Positions 42,022 to 51,291 are shown, counted from the first letter of the stretch. The stretch is DNA of 64,000 bases from Streptomyces violaceusniger Tu 4113 (GCF_000147815.2 NC_015951.1:124001-188000); one strand, 5' to 3'. The notes: a model not told the origin generated them from the letters alone. Numbers and translations: made by a program.

Positions 42022-42055
42022 GGCCGGCCACCCGCCGACGGGTGGCCGGCCTTTT
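42022..42055 (+). terminator. Rho-independent terminator
   Basis: A perfect 13-bp stem (42022-42034 with 42039-42051), 4-nt loop, followed by tttt. The best canonical terminator in the window. Confidence 0.85.
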
Positions 42056-42112
42056 GCACGTCCCGACCCGGGAGAGCCCCGGGGCCGGGCCCCTTCGACA
42101 CAGGAGGACCGG

Positions 42113-42892
42113 ATGCCTCGCACCATCACCTTGAAGCACCCCCTGGACGACAACGGTCTCCTCTGCCAGCAGACGCCGGCCGAGCCGATAGCACCCGCTC
42201 CGGCCGTGGCGGTCGCTGACGTGAGCCGCTACTCCCACCCGCATTTCCAGCGCGCCGAGCCCGGCCAGTACGAGGGATGGATCACCTACTGGTTCGCCCC
42301 CTTCACCGGCCGCGAGCCCAGGCCGGAAGTGCCCTCGGCCGTCTACGACGATAAGACGACGACCTACGAGCAGCGCAAGCAGCTCAGTAACCAATACCGG
42401 GCCGCGCGGACCGTGTGGTCCCAGGCTCGGCTGCGACTGCTGGCCGGTCCGCTGCTCCGCGAGGCCGGGCCTGTGTGGGAGGAGTGGCAGACTGCCCTGG
42501 CGGAGCTGCGCCGGGTGTTCAAGGGCTTTTGGGAGACCGAGGACGGCAGGTGGCGTATGCAGCTGCTGCGGCTGACCGACGCCGAGCAGGTCGCGAAGAA
42601 AGCGGCCGTGGCGTGGGACCAGGTCGCCGAGAAGCTCGCGAAGCTGGCCGAGGAGCAGATTCACGTCGCCGGGGAGCGCGACGAGTTGCGGCTGACCACG
42701 GTCGCTGAGGAGCTCGGCCTGGACGCTTCGGCGTGGTCCGTCGACCTCGTTTGGGAGTACGAGACGTCCTACGGGCACAGCACCCCGCTGGTCGAGGCCC
42801 TCACCCGCGAGATCAACGAACAGCGGGAGCGGCTGCGTAAGGTCGCGCAGCTGGCTGGAGACGTGGACCTGGCCCACCACGCTCTCGCCTGA
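42113..42892 (+). CDS. Hypothetical helical protein
   Basis: 259 residues, ATG 42113 after caggagg. The N-terminal half has several aromatic residues (QYEGWITYWFAPFTGREPRP) and the remainder long helices (VAWDQVAEKLAKLAEEQIHV). No transmembrane segment. Precedes the DUF2637 gene, so a transfer-related role is plausible but unproven. Confidence 0.65.
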   Translation: MPRTITLKHPLDDNGLLCQQTPAEPIAPAPAVAVADVSRYSHPHFQRAEPGQYEGWITYWFAPFTGREPRPEVPSAVYDDKTTTYEQRKQLSNQYRAARTVWSQARLRLLAGPLLREAGPVWEEWQTALAELRRVFKGFWETEDGRWRMQLLRLTDAEQVAKKAAVAWDQVAEKLAKLAEEQIHVAGERDELRLTTVAEELGLDASAWSVDLVWEYETSYGHSTPLVEALTREINEQRERLRKVAQLAGDVDLAHHALA

Positions 42893-43144
42893 ACCTGCCG
42901 CGGGCGGCCACCCGCCAAGAGCTAACCGAGCGCGTCCGCGTGATCCCCTCGGCACCGCCTGGCCGAGTCCCGGTGGCTCGAGCCGGGCGGTGACTCGGCC
43001 AGTGCGATTTCGCTCCCGGCCGGTGGGAACTGCGGTCCGTTTCGCACGCACCTCCAGCACTCCCCCGGACCAGCCGTCCGCACCACGGGCAGCTGGCCCT
43101 TCTGCACGGCCCGCTCCGGTACGGCAACGGCCCCCACGGAGCCC

Positions 43145-43368
43145 GTTTCGCCCCCACCGACCGCCGTTTCGGCAGCAGCCGCCCGCGTTTCGGGAGCGGC
43201 CCCCACCGTTTCGCCCCCACCCTGAACCACCCATTCCGGAGGCCCTCGTGGCGATCACCGACGTGCCGCAGAACGCGGCCACCGACACCCTCATTTCGCC
43301 CCCACCGACCCCCGTTTCGGGCACACCCGAGAAGATTTCGGGAGCGCCCGGGTACGTTTCGCCCCCAC
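43145..43368 (+). repeat. Two 76-bp blocks of 21-bp-phased GTTTCG motifs
   Basis: Block 1 (43145-43220) has TTTCG at 43146, 43167, 43188 and 43209. Block 2 (43293-43368) has TTTCG at 43294, 43315, 43336 and 43357. Spacing is exactly 21 bp within each block, and the outer motifs are followed by CCCCCACC. The blocks look like diverged copies of each other. Block 1 is upstream of the likely start of the DUF2637 gene, block 2 is inside its N-terminal coding part. Confidence 0.75.
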
Positions 43369-44963
43369 CTAAACGGAACCCGATCAAGCCCGAGCGCGAC
43401 CGCCTGACGATCGCCCTGTTGTTCGTCGCTGCCTTCGGTGGAACGCTGGTCGGCGCTATCGGATTCACCATGTCCTACAGCACCCTGGCAAAGGTGGCCC
43501 TGAGCTGGGGATTCAGCGAGGAATTGGCGCCCTGGTTCCCGGTCGGCGTGGATGCGTCGATCATCGCGTTCCTGGCGCTGGACCTGTACCTGATCTGGAA
43601 AAAGATCGGGTGGCCGCTGCTGCGGCTGGCCGCGCACGCCATGACCGGCGCGACCATCTGGTTCAACGCGTCTTCGCAGGGCTCCATCGAGGCCGACCCG
43701 GTGCAGGCCGCCTCCCACGGCGTCATGCCGCTGCTGTTCGTGATCGGCGTGGAGGCAGCCCGCAAGCTGTTCATCAGGAAGGCGCAGCTCGAAGCCGGTA
43801 CGCACGCCGATCGGATCCCGCTGCACCGCTGGATCCTCTCCCCGCTGGCGACACCGCGGTTCTACCGCCGGATGCGGCTGTATGGGGTGACCTCCTATCC
43901 GGAGATGATCCGGCGCCAGCAGGAGCTCATCGCCTACGAGCAGTGGCTCAAGCGCAAGTACAACAGCGACCTGACCAAGGCGACCGACGACGAGCGGCTG
44001 CCGATGAAAATGGCCGCCTACGGCTACACCGTCGCGGAGGCCCTGGCGCTGCCTGAGCAGCAGGAACGCAAGGCTGAGGAACGGAAGGAGGAGGCTGAGA
44101 ACCGGCGCCGGGAAGCGGCGACGCGCCGCAAGGTCGCGGAGACGAAGGCCGAGGCCGCCCAAGTGAAGGCCGACGGCGAACTCGAAGCTGTCCGCGCCCA
44201 GGTGGCGGGCGAGACGGCCCAGGTCCGCGCCCACACGCGCGCCCAGGTCAGCGCGGCCGAGCGGGCTGCTGAGCTGGAGGAGCAGGCGCTGGAGACGGCC
44301 GTCATCGCCGAGGCTCGGGCCCGTACCGCCGAGGCCGAGCGCAAGGAGGCGGCCGAGCGCAAGGCGAAGGCGTCCGACGACCTGGAGGCCGCCCAGTTGG
44401 AGGAACAAGCGGCCGAGAAGCGGAGGGAGATCAAGGAGGCCGACCGGGTCGCCGCGGCAGAGAACCAGGCGATCGAGACGGAGAAGATCGCCAAAGCGCG
44501 TGAGGCTACCGCCGAAGCGAATCGGCTCGCCGCCGAAAAGGACCGGGCTGCCGCCGAAGCGAAGCACGACGCCGCCGAAGCCGAGCGGAAGACGACCGAG
44601 GAGGAGGCACGCCAGAAGGCGGCCCGCGCCGACATCAAGCGGTCGGAGCAGGCCGCCGCCGAAGCCGAGCAGCGCGCCGCCGAAACGCGGCTCGCCGCCG
44701 CCGAAACCGAGCGGCGCGCGGTCGAAACCGAGGACGCCGCGAAGCTGACCCCGCGCCAGCGCGCGGTCCGCAAGGTCGCCCGCATGGCGCTCGCGGCCGG
44801 CCTCGACCCCGAGGACCAGACGCGTGACGCGATCTACCGCCAGCTGACCGAGCGGGTGTCGATCGCCGACGCCCAGCGCGTGGCGGACGTCTCCTCCACC
44901 GATACCGCGTCCAAGTACCGCCACGAGGCGGCCGACCTGCTCGCTGAGGGCTACCAGCCCTGA
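43248..44963 (+). CDS. DUF2637 membrane protein, SpdB-like, with coiled-coil tail
   Basis: 571 residues from GTG 43248, chosen because ccggagg lies 8 bases before it; the longer frame from 42990 is Arg/Pro-rich. Four membrane segments lie between residues 50 and 180 (LLFVAAFGGTLVGAIGFTMS, ASIIAFLALDLYLIWKKIGW, LLRLAAHAMTGATIW, GVMPLLFVIGVEAARKLFI), the DUF2637 pattern. A very long Ala/Glu/Lys coiled coil (residues 250-500) follows and ends in a helix-turn-helix-like piece, VSIADAQRVADVSSTDTASK. Proteins of this type act in spread of Streptomyces plasmids. Confidence 0.85.
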   Translation: MAITDVPQNAATDTLISPPPTPVSGTPEKISGAPGYVSPPPKRNPIKPERDRLTIALLFVAAFGGTLVGAIGFTMSYSTLAKVALSWGFSEELAPWFPVGVDASIIAFLALDLYLIWKKIGWPLLRLAAHAMTGATIWFNASSQGSIEADPVQAASHGVMPLLFVIGVEAARKLFIRKAQLEAGTHADRIPLHRWILSPLATPRFYRRMRLYGVTSYPEMIRRQQELIAYEQWLKRKYNSDLTKATDDERLPMKMAAYGYTVAEALALPEQQERKAEERKEEAENRRREAATRRKVAETKAEAAQVKADGELEAVRAQVAGETAQVRAHTRAQVSAAERAAELEEQALETAVIAEARARTAEAERKEAAERKAKASDDLEAAQLEEQAAEKRREIKEADRVAAAENQAIETEKIAKAREATAEANRLAAEKDRAAAEAKHDAAEAERKTTEEEARQKAARADIKRSEQAAAEAEQRAAETRLAAAETERRAVETEDAAKLTPRQRAVRKVARMALAAGLDPEDQTRDAIYRQLTERVSIADAQRVADVSSTDTASKYRHEAADLLAEGYQP

Positions 44964-45004
44964 GCGGGTGACCTGCCCATTCACCGAGTCGAGAGGAGCT
45001 CACC

Positions 45005-45169
45005 ATGAGCAGCTGGCAGTACGTGATCGGCCTGATCCTGGCCCTGACGGCCCTGGCCGCAGCGCTGGCCACGCCGTTCTTTCTGGCCCACGCCCGGACC
45101 GAGCGCGATCACGGCCCGGACTGCTGGTGGTGCCACCCGCACTTCCCGCACCGACCGAACAAGCGCTGA
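45005..45169 (+). CDS. Single-pass membrane microprotein
   Basis: 54 residues from ATG 45005 after gagagg. One transmembrane helix (WQYVIGLILALTALAAALAT) and a C-terminal Cys/His set, DCWWCHPHFPHRPNK. It is not part of a larger frame. Small membrane proteins in this place are typical of Streptomyces spread (spd) genes. Confidence 0.6.
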   Translation: MSSWQYVIGLILALTALAAALATPFFLAHARTERDHGPDCWWCHPHFPHRPNKR

Positions 45170-45203
45170 GCTGCGCAAATGAGCTGCTTCGACGGTTCCA
45201 CTG

Positions 45204-45234
45204 GTCCCCGAGATGCTGTCGACACCTCGGGGAC
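45204..45234 (+). terminator. Stem-loop after 45005 gene
   Basis: A 9-bp stem, GTCCCCGAG / CTCGGGGAC (45204-45212 with 45226-45234), 13-nt loop. Confidence 0.55.
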
Positions 45235-45411
45235 TCGGTGAAGGCGCCGAAGCGCCGGGTCCCACCCTCTCACCCAACCTGCCCGTCAGGAAGGTGAACC
45301 GGGAGGTGACCAGCACAAACAGCGGCCGGGTGATCAGGCATCGCGCTCTGCGAGCCGCCCGGCCGTTTTGGCCCCGCATGACCCAGCGATCGAACGGAGG
45401 AACACGGAAAC

Positions 45412-45783
45412 GTGGGCGGAACCGCGTACTGGACAAAACAGATAAGACGGGCGGGTGGGCGGTCGCCCAAGGAGGGCGCGACCCGGCGGATAGACCGGCT
45501 GCGCGGACTGCTGAACGACACCGATCCGGCAGTCGCCGACCCCGTCTGGAAGGAGGTCGCCGACACCCTCCAGCGGACCATCGACCGCCACTCGAAACGC
45601 GGATCCGCGTACTGGACCAACGAGATCAAACAGGCCGACAAGCGGTCGCCCAAGGAGGGCGCGACCAAGCGGCTGGACCGGCTGCGCGGCGTGCTGCAGA
45701 GGGTCGATCCGGTGGTCGCCAACCGCGCCTGGCGCGAGGTGAGCGACGCCCTCCAGCAGATCACCGTTCGTCACACACGGTGA
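45412..45783 (+). CDS. Two-repeat protein of unknown family
   Basis: 123 residues from GTG 45412. It is two tandem copies of a ~60-residue unit. Copy 1: GTAYWTKQIRRAGGRSPKEG to IDRHSKR. Copy 2: GSAYWTNEIKQADKRSPKEG to VRHTR. Conserved core: AYWTxxI, RSPKEGATxRxDRLRG, then VxDALQ-type helix. No known fold assigned. The repeats suggest a scaffold or DNA-binding role. Confidence 0.7.
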   Translation: MGGTAYWTKQIRRAGGRSPKEGATRRIDRLRGLLNDTDPAVADPVWKEVADTLQRTIDRHSKRGSAYWTNEIKQADKRSPKEGATKRLDRLRGVLQRVDPVVANRAWREVSDALQQITVRHTR

Positions 45784-45900
45784 TCGTTCACCCATTCATT
45801 CAGCCGGGGGAGAGATGAACTCGACCCGCCCCTACACGCGTACGTACGCGCACGAGGGCAGGCGTTCACTCCCCCGGTCGCAGACCGTGAGGGGAAAGCA

Positions 45901-47349
45901 ATGGAATTGCTGCTTCTCGCGTGCGCATGGCTCGTGTACACAGCGGGCGCGCAGAGCGAGCAGGCAAAGGTCGGGCTGTCCCCGGGGCAGCGGGACATCC
46001 TGAAGGAGCGGACGCGGCACGAGAAGGCCGTGCAGAGGATCGCCGACAAGCACGGCGTCACCCCGCCGGCGACCCCCGCCTCGGCAGTCTCGCCGTGGAA
46101 GGAAGCGCCGGCCGCAGGGCCCGCGCCGACCCTCCCGGAAGCCTTCGGCTCCGGCTACCGCAGCCACACGCCCATCGAGCGCGTGGCGACCCCCATGGGG
46201 CGCCGCGCCGGGGGCTGGGCCGCGCAGGGCGTCGCCTGGGCCAAGGACACCGGCCGCGGCGCGGTACGCGAGTACCGCAAGCGCCGGAAGGCCGCCGGCC
46301 ATGATGACCCGGCGCCGGTGCTCGAGCCCGTGCCCCTGCCGCCGGACGCACCGCCCATCCCCTCCGGCCCGCCGCTGGCCGCGGGAACCGACAGCGGCGA
46401 CGGTAAGAGGGGCGTCTCGCTGGAGAGGCCCAAGGAGAGGACCGAGGCCGCCAAGCCGGAAGGCTCCAAGAAGCCCCCTGAGGGGGCCACAGAGCCTCCC
46501 GCAGGCGCCGATGCCCCCCCCGGGGCCCCGGAGGCCTCAACAGGCCCTGAAACGCCGCCAGATGGGGCCGGAGAGGCTCCGGTGAAGGAGCCCACGGCTC
46601 CCGCCCCGGAGGCCTCACCAGGTCCCGAGGAGGCTGCGACCGGGCCCGAAACCAAGGACGCGGCGGCCGAACCCGAGTCCGCCGCCGAAACCAAGGACAC
46701 CGCGGAGCCGAAAAGCTCCGAGGAGCCCCCCGGCACTGCCGAAACGGCACCCGCCTCGGCCCCGGCCGAGCCGGAAGCCACCCCGGCGGCGCCCGAAAAC
46801 TCGGCAGCCGAACCCGAAAACTCGGCGGTCGGGCCCGAAAGCCCGGCGGCGGCGCCCGAGGGCACCACGTCGGGACCGATCCGAGACAGTGAACCGGCTT
46901 CCGCCGGTGGAGGAGTTGGACGTATGGCAGCAAAAGTGACGTACCAGTCCGTCATCGACGAGAGCGATGAACTCAACCTCATGTGCGACGAGGACTTCGC
47001 GACCTACGAGCGGATCGGCACGCGCTGCGAGCGGGAGATCGGCAAGGGCGACTCGCTGATCGCGGAACTCACCGCCCGCGGAGCCGGGTCGGGCCTCCTC
47101 GCGTGGATCACGCGCTGCAAGGAGGACTACGGCACGATCAACAGCGAGCTCGGCCAGCTGAAGCAGAACACCAAGGCGCAGGGCGAAAAGGTCGTCCAGG
47201 CCAAGGCTCTGCTGGAGGCCGGCCAGGGCGTCTACGCGAACCAGGCCAAGGACATGGAGTCCGTCATGGACCGCGACTTCTACATCTCCGACGCGGTCGA
47301 CTCCGAGGACGCCGCCGCGCACACCGAGGTCTACGAGACGAGGGGCTGA
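45901..47349 (+). CDS. Membrane-anchored protein with a long Pro/Glu linker
   Basis: 482 residues, ATG 45901 after gaggggaaa. N-terminal transmembrane or signal-anchor (ELLLLACAWLVYTAGAQ), then a basic segment, and a 200-residue Pro/Glu/Ala-rich linker (residues 140-340) with repeats such as PENSAAEPENSAVGPES. The C-terminal 120 residues are a helical domain, YQSVIDESDELNLMCDEDFA, KEDYGTINSELGQLKQNTKA. Its place before the motor gene suggests a structural part of a transfer complex. Confidence 0.7.
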   Translation: MELLLLACAWLVYTAGAQSEQAKVGLSPGQRDILKERTRHEKAVQRIADKHGVTPPATPASAVSPWKEAPAAGPAPTLPEAFGSGYRSHTPIERVATPMGRRAGGWAAQGVAWAKDTGRGAVREYRKRRKAAGHDDPAPVLEPVPLPPDAPPIPSGPPLAAGTDSGDGKRGVSLERPKERTEAAKPEGSKKPPEGATEPPAGADAPPGAPEASTGPETPPDGAGEAPVKEPTAPAPEASPGPEEAATGPETKDAAAEPESAAETKDTAEPKSSEEPPGTAETAPASAPAEPEATPAAPENSAAEPENSAVGPESPAAAPEGTTSGPIRDSEPASAGGGVGRMAAKVTYQSVIDESDELNLMCDEDFATYERIGTRCEREIGKGDSLIAELTARGAGSGLLAWITRCKEDYGTINSELGQLKQNTKAQGEKVVQAKALLEAGQGVYANQAKDMESVMDRDFYISDAVDSEDAAAHTEVYETRG

Positions 47350-47351
47350 CC

Positions 47352-47744
47352 ATGAACGCAACAACACGGGCCGTCGGCGGCGCCGTCTCCTATGCGGCCC
47401 TCCTGCTGAAGGCGGCGGCCTACGGCATCCGCGCCGGCACCACCAAGCGGGCCGTCGAGCGGCTCAAGGCCCGCTTCCAGGACCGCGGCGCCTCGGCCAA
47501 GTACCTGTCCGAGGCGATGAGCCGGCTGACCGTCGACGAGCCGACCACGACCGCCTACATGGAGGTCTTCACGCTGTCGGAAACGATGGCGGCCAACGTC
47601 GACGGCATCGTCGCCGGCGCCGACTCCCTGACCACCAACGCCCAGGGCCTGGCGCAGGAGACCGAAGCCGAGCACGGCCGGATGGCGGAGCTCAACCGCA
47701 CGCACCACGTGCAGATGGCCGACCGCGAGTTCATCCAGCGCTAG
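47352..47744 (+). CDS. Helical membrane-associated protein
   Basis: 130 residues, ATG 47352, 2 bp after the previous stop. N-terminal hydrophobic helix (VGGAVSYAALLLKAAAYGIR), then amphipathic helices (FTLSETMAANVDGIVAGADS). Tightly linked with the preceding gene, so the two probably act together. No family recognised. Confidence 0.65.
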   Translation: MNATTRAVGGAVSYAALLLKAAAYGIRAGTTKRAVERLKARFQDRGASAKYLSEAMSRLTVDEPTTTAYMEVFTLSETMAANVDGIVAGADSLTTNAQGLAQETEAEHGRMAELNRTHHVQMADREFIQR

Positions 47745-47763
47745 GCACACGACACCCACCTTC

Positions 47764-47795
47764 AAGGGCGGGACCGCTTCTGCGGTCCCGCCCTT
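47764..47795 (+). terminator. Strong stem-loop before the motor gene
   Basis: A perfect 14-bp stem (47764-47777 with 47782-47795) with a 4-nt loop, 30 bp before the ATG at 47825. Confidence 0.7.
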
Positions 47796-47824
47796 CGTCT
47801 TCGCTGAAAACGGAGAAAAACCGG

Positions 47825-50401
47825 ATGGCCACCACCACCCCGACCCAGGAAGAGACCGAAGACAACGCTCCCCCGGAGCTGACCGGACTGCGCGCGCGGA
47901 TGGCCCAGACCCACAACCCGGGCATCTACATCGGCTCCGGCCTCGGCATCGCCTCCGGCTGGCTGTCCGGTGACCCGCTGCTGCTCACCACTCTCGGCAC
48001 CACCGGCGTCGCGGCCGGCTGGACCGCGCTCGGTATGCACCCGGGCCCGTGGCGCTGGCTGCCCGGGCAGGGCGAGCCGTGGGAGTGGATGACCCGCAGC
48101 AGCCGGCGCGGCTACCGGCGCCGGGTCCGCCGGATGCGCCGCCGCCTCGGCCTCGACCACGCGTACGGTCCCGCCGTCGGCTCCGACGGCCTGCTCGTGC
48201 CAACCATCGGCATCGCCAACGGCTGGCGCCACCGCGACGACCGTGCCGCCCTGGTCCGTGGAGCGAAAGCCGACGCCTACCGCAAGCGTTCCGCGACGCT
48301 GCGCGCCATCTGGGCCAAGGGCCTTCCCGACTGGGAGCGCGGCTGGTGGCGCCGCTACAGCCCGATGGAGATGGCGCTGCGGGCCGGCCCGCTCGCGGCG
48401 ATCCCCGCCAGCAGCTACATCGACGTGCCCTGGTGGGCCCGCCTCCTCGTCGCCTCCACCGCGGCGACCTGGGGAGCGCGGATGTGGGCCCTGCCGGACT
48501 CTGCGACGCCCGCGGCCGCCGAACACCCGGACGGCATCGACTGGTACCTGGCCCGGTGGGACGAGTGGATCGCCTGCGAGCAGGGTCCGCTGCCCGCGTC
48601 CGAGCTCACCGACGTCCGTCTGGACGAGGACCGGCTGACCGCGATCATCGTCTCCACTACCGCCCGGCCCGCCCTTGGTGTCGGTCAGGACGCGGTGTCG
48701 ATCGCGTTCGAGGTACCGCCGCGGGCGGTGAACATCTACCGTCCCGACGACATGGCCGCCTCCCGCGCCAAGCTCACTGTCAAACTGCGCAACAGGACCT
48801 CCGAGCTGGACATGGACGACCTGTCGGCCGTGTGGGAGGAGTACAGCCCCTACTACGGCAGCGAGCTGTACGACGCGGAGGAGACCGAGTTCGGCCGGCG
48901 CTTCAAGCTGCTGATGCCGCGCCGGGGTTCCTCGGTCGCCGACGTGCAGGCCCTCGCCATCGCCCAGGCCCTCGACATGGACGGCGAGGACGCCGTCTCC
49001 CACCTGCACCTGCGGGTGATCGACGCCCGCCGCATCGAGGTCAACGAGATGTCCATCAACCCGCTCCAGGACGGCGTCCCCCTGGACCCGCACGAGCTGG
49101 TCATGGACGACCGGGGCTACGTCACGGTCGGCAAGGACATCTACGGCGATCCCGCCCGGTGGCGCCTGATGATCCCCAACGAGGGGAAATTCGGGCTCAC
49201 CGGCCAGCAGGGCATGTCCGCCGTGCACTCCTTCTCCTCCGGCACCACCGGCTCCGGCAAGAGCTCGCTGGAGGAGACCCTCCTGATCGCCCAGATGATC
49301 AACGGGATCGTCGGGTGGCTGGCCGACGGCAAGTACGGCGCCGGCTTCGCCTCCTGGACCCACGTGCTCGACTGGATGGTCAAGAGCCACTACGGCGCCA
49401 TGCTCATGGGCCAGGCCGCCGTCGACGTCGGCAAGTTCCGCTTCTCGACCCAGATGAAGATGCAGTGGCAGGACGCCGACGGCTACGTCATGGACGGCCG
49501 CAGCTTCTTCGTCCCCGGCGAGCCGTTCGCCCCGATGCAGGTCACCTGGGACGAGTTCAACGAGATGGTGATGGATCCGGTCAAGGACCACGTCAACCCA
49601 CTCCTGGCCTCCGCGTCCAACCTGGGCCGCCAGACACGGTCCGCCGGCATCGGCGCCCGGGTCTACGTCCAGATCCCCAACCTCGACTCCATCGGAACCA
49701 ACAAGCACGCCAACGCCATCCGCGACATGCTCCAGTCCGGCAACATCGCACTGTTCCGCACCGCACGCGCGGACATCGACGTGATGTCGCTCGGCTCCAG
49801 GACACCGAAGTTCCGCCTGGAGCCGATCCCGGAGAAGTTCCCCAACGGCTCCGGCACCGGCGGCCTGGGCTACATCGCCGACGGCGCCGACCAGTACACC
49901 CAGTCCCGCATGATGTTCCACCCCAACCCGGTGCGCGTCGCCCGCGAACTGCCCCGGCCGACCCTCACCACCTCCGAAGCAGACGCAATAGCCGACATGA
50001 GCCCCGCCGGCATCGCCTACCTGCGGCGGGACGAGTACCGGCACATGGACGCCGGCGAGGAAGAGGCGTTCCTGCGCGACCTGGTCAAGCAGGAAGACGC
50101 CAAGCGCGGCAAGAACACGACCGTCGTCGACCTCGCCCCCGTGCCGGCCATCCCGGGCGGCACGGACGTCGTCCTCGACGTCGAAGACGAGGACGAGGAC
50201 CTGGACGTGCTGGTGCCGCCCAGTCGCTCCGAGCTCGTCTGGCACGCGGTCGACCGCGGTGCCCGACGCAACGGCGAGATCGCCAAGGTCACTTCCCTGA
50301 AGCCGCCCAATGTCGCAGGCGCCACGAGGCGGCTGGAGCGCCTCGGAAAGCTCACCCAGGTCGACCGCGACTGGCACACGGTCGAGCCGATCGACGCCTG
50401 A
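47825..50401 (+). CDS. TraB/HerA-like FtsK-superfamily DNA translocase
   Basis: 858 residues. Two hydrophobic zones, about residues 30-75 and 180-220, precede the motor. Walker A, SSGTTGSGKSSLEE, lies near 475; Walker B, MQVTWDEFNEMVMD, near 575. The tail has a winged-helix-like end (NGEIAKVTSLKPPNVAGATR). Layout resembles the hexameric DNA-pumping ATPases that move double-stranded plasmid DNA in Streptomyces conjugation. The middle differs from classical TraB, so it may be a distinct branch. Confidence 0.8.
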   Translation: MATTTPTQEETEDNAPPELTGLRARMAQTHNPGIYIGSGLGIASGWLSGDPLLLTTLGTTGVAAGWTALGMHPGPWRWLPGQGEPWEWMTRSSRRGYRRRVRRMRRRLGLDHAYGPAVGSDGLLVPTIGIANGWRHRDDRAALVRGAKADAYRKRSATLRAIWAKGLPDWERGWWRRYSPMEMALRAGPLAAIPASSYIDVPWWARLLVASTAATWGARMWALPDSATPAAAEHPDGIDWYLARWDEWIACEQGPLPASELTDVRLDEDRLTAIIVSTTARPALGVGQDAVSIAFEVPPRAVNIYRPDDMAASRAKLTVKLRNRTSELDMDDLSAVWEEYSPYYGSELYDAEETEFGRRFKLLMPRRGSSVADVQALAIAQALDMDGEDAVSHLHLRVIDARRIEVNEMSINPLQDGVPLDPHELVMDDRGYVTVGKDIYGDPARWRLMIPNEGKFGLTGQQGMSAVHSFSSGTTGSGKSSLEETLLIAQMINGIVGWLADGKYGAGFASWTHVLDWMVKSHYGAMLMGQAAVDVGKFRFSTQMKMQWQDADGYVMDGRSFFVPGEPFAPMQVTWDEFNEMVMDPVKDHVNPLLASASNLGRQTRSAGIGARVYVQIPNLDSIGTNKHANAIRDMLQSGNIALFRTARADIDVMSLGSRTPKFRLEPIPEKFPNGSGTGGLGYIADGADQYTQSRMMFHPNPVRVARELPRPTLTTSEADAIADMSPAGIAYLRRDEYRHMDAGEEEAFLRDLVKQEDAKRGKNTTVVDLAPVPAIPGGTDVVLDVEDEDEDLDVLVPPSRSELVWHAVDRGARRNGEIAKVTSLKPPNVAGATRRLERLGKLTQVDRDWHTVEPIDA

Positions 50402-50443
50402 CCCCCGCCCCCTTTCCCTTTTCACAGAAGTTGGAGATCAGCC

Positions 50444-50677
50444 ATGACGTTCGCTCTCACCTCGTCCGGACTCGCCCTGCTCGTCGCCATCGGCATCGGC
50501 TGGTGGATGAAGAAGGACAGCAGCTTCCGCAAGCGGGAGGTCGCCGTCGTCTCGGTGTTCTGGATTCTCGTGATGATGACGCCCCTCGGCACGTCAACCG
50601 TCGAGAAGGTCCAGGAGATGGTCGGCCACGGAGCGGCCGGGCTCAGCGACACCGTCAACAACGTCTCCTCCAAGTAG
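50444..50677 (+). CDS. Small membrane protein next to the motor
   Basis: 77 residues with two hydrophobic helices (GLALLVAIGIGWWMK, VVSVFWILVMMTPLGTST) separated by a charged turn. ATG 50444 follows ttggag. Position suggests a spd-type or motor accessory role. Confidence 0.6.
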   Translation: MTFALTSSGLALLVAIGIGWWMKKDSSFRKREVAVVSVFWILVMMTPLGTSTVEKVQEMVGHGAAGLSDTVNNVSSK

Positions 50678-50692
50678 GAGGATGCCCCGGCA

Positions 50693-50728
50693 GCAGGGCG
50701 GCCCGCAGCGTACGGCGGGCCGCCCTGC
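50693..50728 (+). terminator. Stem-loop after 50444 gene
   Basis: A perfect 14-bp stem (50693-50706 with 50715-50728), 8-nt loop. Confidence 0.65.
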
Positions 50729-50769
50729 CGCCGTTTCCACGCCTTCGGCTTCACAGCAAGGAGCGCTCC

Positions 50770-51291
50770 ATGAACGACCACCGCGAACACGGACGGGAGC
50801 TGACGACTCAGGAAGAGTTCGAGTCGATCAGACTGCTCGCCGAGGGATACAGCGACACCACCCCCGTCGCCACCCGGTACAAGGACGTCGTTCCCGCGCC
50901 GACCCAACCCACCGTGGGGAACGCCTTGCCCTTTGCCCAGCACGGGCGGCCCCCCATGTCCCAGAAGGCCACCGACCACGCCACCCTCGTGATCGTCTAC
51001 ACCTGGGGGTCGCTGCCGGTCGGCGGCGCCATCTCCCTGGTGCTGTGGCAGCTGTCCAGCGTCAGCCCGATGCAGCTGACCTTCGCCGGCCTGGGCGCCG
51101 CGGGAGTGTTCATCGCGATCGGCGCCGCCGCCCGCATGATCGGGCGAGCCTTCCGGGACGGCGCCTCCGCCCTGCCTGACCACACGGTCAACCAGTACAC
51201 CGGCACCGTCTACGTGCAGCACACCGAACTGCACACCAACACCCGCGGACTCGGGCGGACCAACAACCAGATCACCGACGGCCAGCAGTAG
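50770..51291 (+). CDS. Two-helix membrane protein
   Basis: 173 residues, ATG 50770 after aaggag. A hydrophilic N-terminal half is followed by two membrane helices (LVIVYTWGSLPVGGAISLVL, LTFAGLGAAGVFIAIGAAAR) and a Thr-rich end (NQYTGTVYVQHTELHTNTRG). SpdB-like in layout. Confidence 0.6.
   Translation: MNDHREHGRELTTQEEFESIRLLAEGYSDTTPVATRYKDVVPAPTQPTVGNALPFAQHGRPPMSQKATDHATLVIVYTWGSLPVGGAISLVLWQLSSVSPMQLTFAGLGAAGVFIAIGAAARMIGRAFRDGASALPDHTVNQYTGTVYVQHTELHTNTRGLGRTNNQITDGQQ

Noticed and set aside
42813..44984. 723-codon minus-strand frame opposite the DUF2637 gene
   Set aside because: It consists of Leu/Gly/Arg repeats produced by the antisense of an Ala/Glu/Lys coiled coil.
46500..46870. Possible protein-binding repeats in ccgaaaactcggc stretches
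   Set aside because: These are simply codons of the Pro/Glu/Ser linker of the 45901 protein, without fixed spacing.
48049..51291. A 1080-codon open frame on the plus strand
   Set aside because: It runs over the motor gene in another frame, is dominated by Arg/Pro/Gly and has no motif except in its last part, where it becomes the real gene at 50770.
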